This document shows positions 28,589 through 29,423 of a DNA stretch of 29,423 nucleotides, piece after piece (the first letter of the stretch is position 1; each line of letters begins with the position of its first letter). Position numbers and translations under genes: made by a program. Source of the DNA: Mycobacteriaceae bacterium (GTDB lineage: Bacteria > Actinomycetota > Actinomycetes > Mycobacteriales > Mycobacteriaceae); NCBI GenBank assembly GCA_013362555.1, contig JABFVX010000121.1:1-29423 (forward strand). The letters run 5' to 3'. The notes beneath the pieces were generated by a model that did no database searches, had not been told where the DNA came from, and was given only the letters and a program-made list of their open reading frames with translations.

Positions 28589-29423
28589 ATGGTGCGCATG
28601 CCGGAAGGTTTCCCCGTGGCGGTGGTCGAGCCGATCATGGGGCCGTACCCCCGCGGCGACACGGACAGAATGCGCGTGGTCTGCGACAGCTGGACAGATG
28701 CGGGCCTGTGCTGCGAAGTGAACGCGATTCGGTCGGAGGCCGCGGCCGCTCACATGTCGGCACTGGAGGGGCAGGCCAACGCCGCTCTGGCGCAACGTTG
28801 CGCCCGCGAAGCCACCGCTCAGCACGAGCTGAAGACGTACTGCGACAGCCTCGCGGCCGAGACCAGAGCAGGCGCGAACTCGATCGAACTCGGCCAGCTC
28901 AGCTGGATCGGCTTCGCCGCCATCACACTCATCCAGATGGGCGCCGACGCGATCCTGATCGCGACCACCGGCCCGGCCGCCTTGATCAAAGCCAACGCCA
29001 CCCGCGCCGCGGCCCGGGCCACGTGGCGCAATGTCCTGTCCAAGGTCATCCATCTGATCGCCACCTCCGGAATCAACGAGGGCGCGAGCCGAGCAGCCCT
29101 GCTGGCGATGTCCGCCGCCGTCGGAGCCGGACTCGGCGGCGGCGTGACCTGGGGCGCGCAGTTCCTCCAACAACGCGAAGGAAAGCGCGACCGGATCGAC
29201 GCCGACGCCGTCCTCATCTCCGCTGCCGGCGGCGCGACCGGCGGCCTGGCGGGGGCATACGCCGCGACCAAGGCAGCCCCGTGGGTCGGGCAGGTGATGG
29301 GCCGCGGCGCGGGCACTGACAGCTCCCGGGTCGCCCTGGTTCGAGCGGCGGCCACCGGCGCGCTGCTGCTCGGGGGTGCGGGCGGCGCGGCGGGCGGGAT
29401 CGCGGGACTCGCGGGCGGCTGGC
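28589..29423 (+). CDS. CpnT-like N-terminal region of a probable type VII-exported polymorphic toxin (partial)
   Basis: The plus frame is open from 28553 to the window end with no stop; about 278 codons from ATG 28589. The start MVRMPEGFPVAVVEPIMGPYPRGD, a helical WXG100-like segment (DRMRVVCDSWTDA to about residue 110), a hydrophobic stretch (QLSWIGFAAITLIQMGADAIL), a basic helix (RAAARATWRNVLSKVIHLI) and Gly/Ala-rich tandem hydrophobic segments (AAVGAGLGGGVTWG, AAGGATGGLAGAYAA) follow the layout of CpnT-type proteins in Mycobacterium and Nocardia. Those carry a toxin domain at the far C-terminus, beyond this window. GATACT lies seven bases before ATG 28589; ATG 28553 and ATG 28598 are alternatives. 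Confidence 0.7.
   Translation, partial: MVRMPEGFPVAVVEPIMGPYPRGDTDRMRVVCDSWTDAGLCCEVNAIRSEAAAAHMSALEGQANAALAQRCAREATAQHELKTYCDSLAAETRAGANSIELGQLSWIGFAAITLIQMGADAILIATTGPAALIKANATRAAARATWRNVLSKVIHLIATSGINEGASRAALLAMSAAVGAGLGGGVTWGAQFLQQREGKRDRIDADAVLISAAGGATGGLAGAYAATKAAPWVGQVMGRGAGTDSSRVALVRAAATGALLLGGAGGAAGGIAGLAGGW

Noticed and set aside
28547..29173. Minus-strand open frame at the right end
   Set aside because: The plus frame there is open to the window end, has better codon use and a recognisable CpnT-like layout.

Overview
The window is very GC-rich. It encodes typical mycolic-acid actinobacterial proteins: a TIGR00027-type SAM methyltransferase, a Rv1284-like carbonic anhydrase, a Rv3237c/Rv3236c-like TrkA-C plus CPA2 antiporter pair, and a CpnT-like WXG100/polymorphic-toxin N-terminus. 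The best guess is a Nocardia or close Corynebacteriales chromosome. This is inferred from protein flavour and composition; no database search was run.

Layout. (1) 1-200: minus-strand tRNA run (Arg-ACG, Gln-TTG, and the 5' third of a probable tRNA-Glu cut by the window edge), with a terminator-like hairpin upstream. (2) 457-4140: SAM methyltransferase, an SDR dehydrogenase behind a KstR-like palindrome, a two-EF-hand mini-protein, two small secreted proteins and a DUF1801 protein. (3) 4261-8171: two tandem paralogous alpha/beta hydrolases, one fused to a four-EF-hand domain and the other with Cys in place of the Ser nucleophile, then a CPA1 Na+/H+ antiporter. (4) 8235-12197: rhodanese with a small Cys-pair ORF, a secreted protein, an FAD monooxygenase, a DUF5996 protein and a VOC protein. 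(5) 12283-16879: minus-strand operon aspD-aspT-lipoprotein asparaginase, which together could turn extracellular Asn into Asp, then Ala + CO2, with Asp/Ala exchange. (6) 17053-21207: truncated FMN-binding protein, divergent TetR/MFS efflux pair, divergent NmrA-like/HxlR pair. (7) 21297-23593: membrane adenylate cyclase overlapping a CRP-type regulator gene (ATGA). (8) 23794-28469: a His/Trp/Tyr-rich secreted peptide, a gene remnant, an AraC regulator, a RibD-C/DHFR-like reductase, beta-carbonic anhydrase and a K+/H+ antiporter operon. (9) 28589-end: N-terminal part of a probable type VII-exported polymorphic toxin, open at the window edge.

The most striking non-gene signal is a family of near-perfect palindromes (arms mostly 23-26 bp, five-base YYNRR loop), 15 clear copies plus one degenerate in 29 kb. 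Nearly all sit directly behind a stop codon, and several supply the stop codon. Arm sequences differ between copies, mostly by paired (compensatory) changes, so the hairpin or cruciform rather than the primary sequence seems to be conserved. One copy extends to a 44-bp stem. A second hairpin family (two copies) and a single long hairpin separate other convergent genes. Many genes also show a TANNNT hexamer 6-7 bases before the start codon and no Shine-Dalgarno, which suggests leaderless transcripts.
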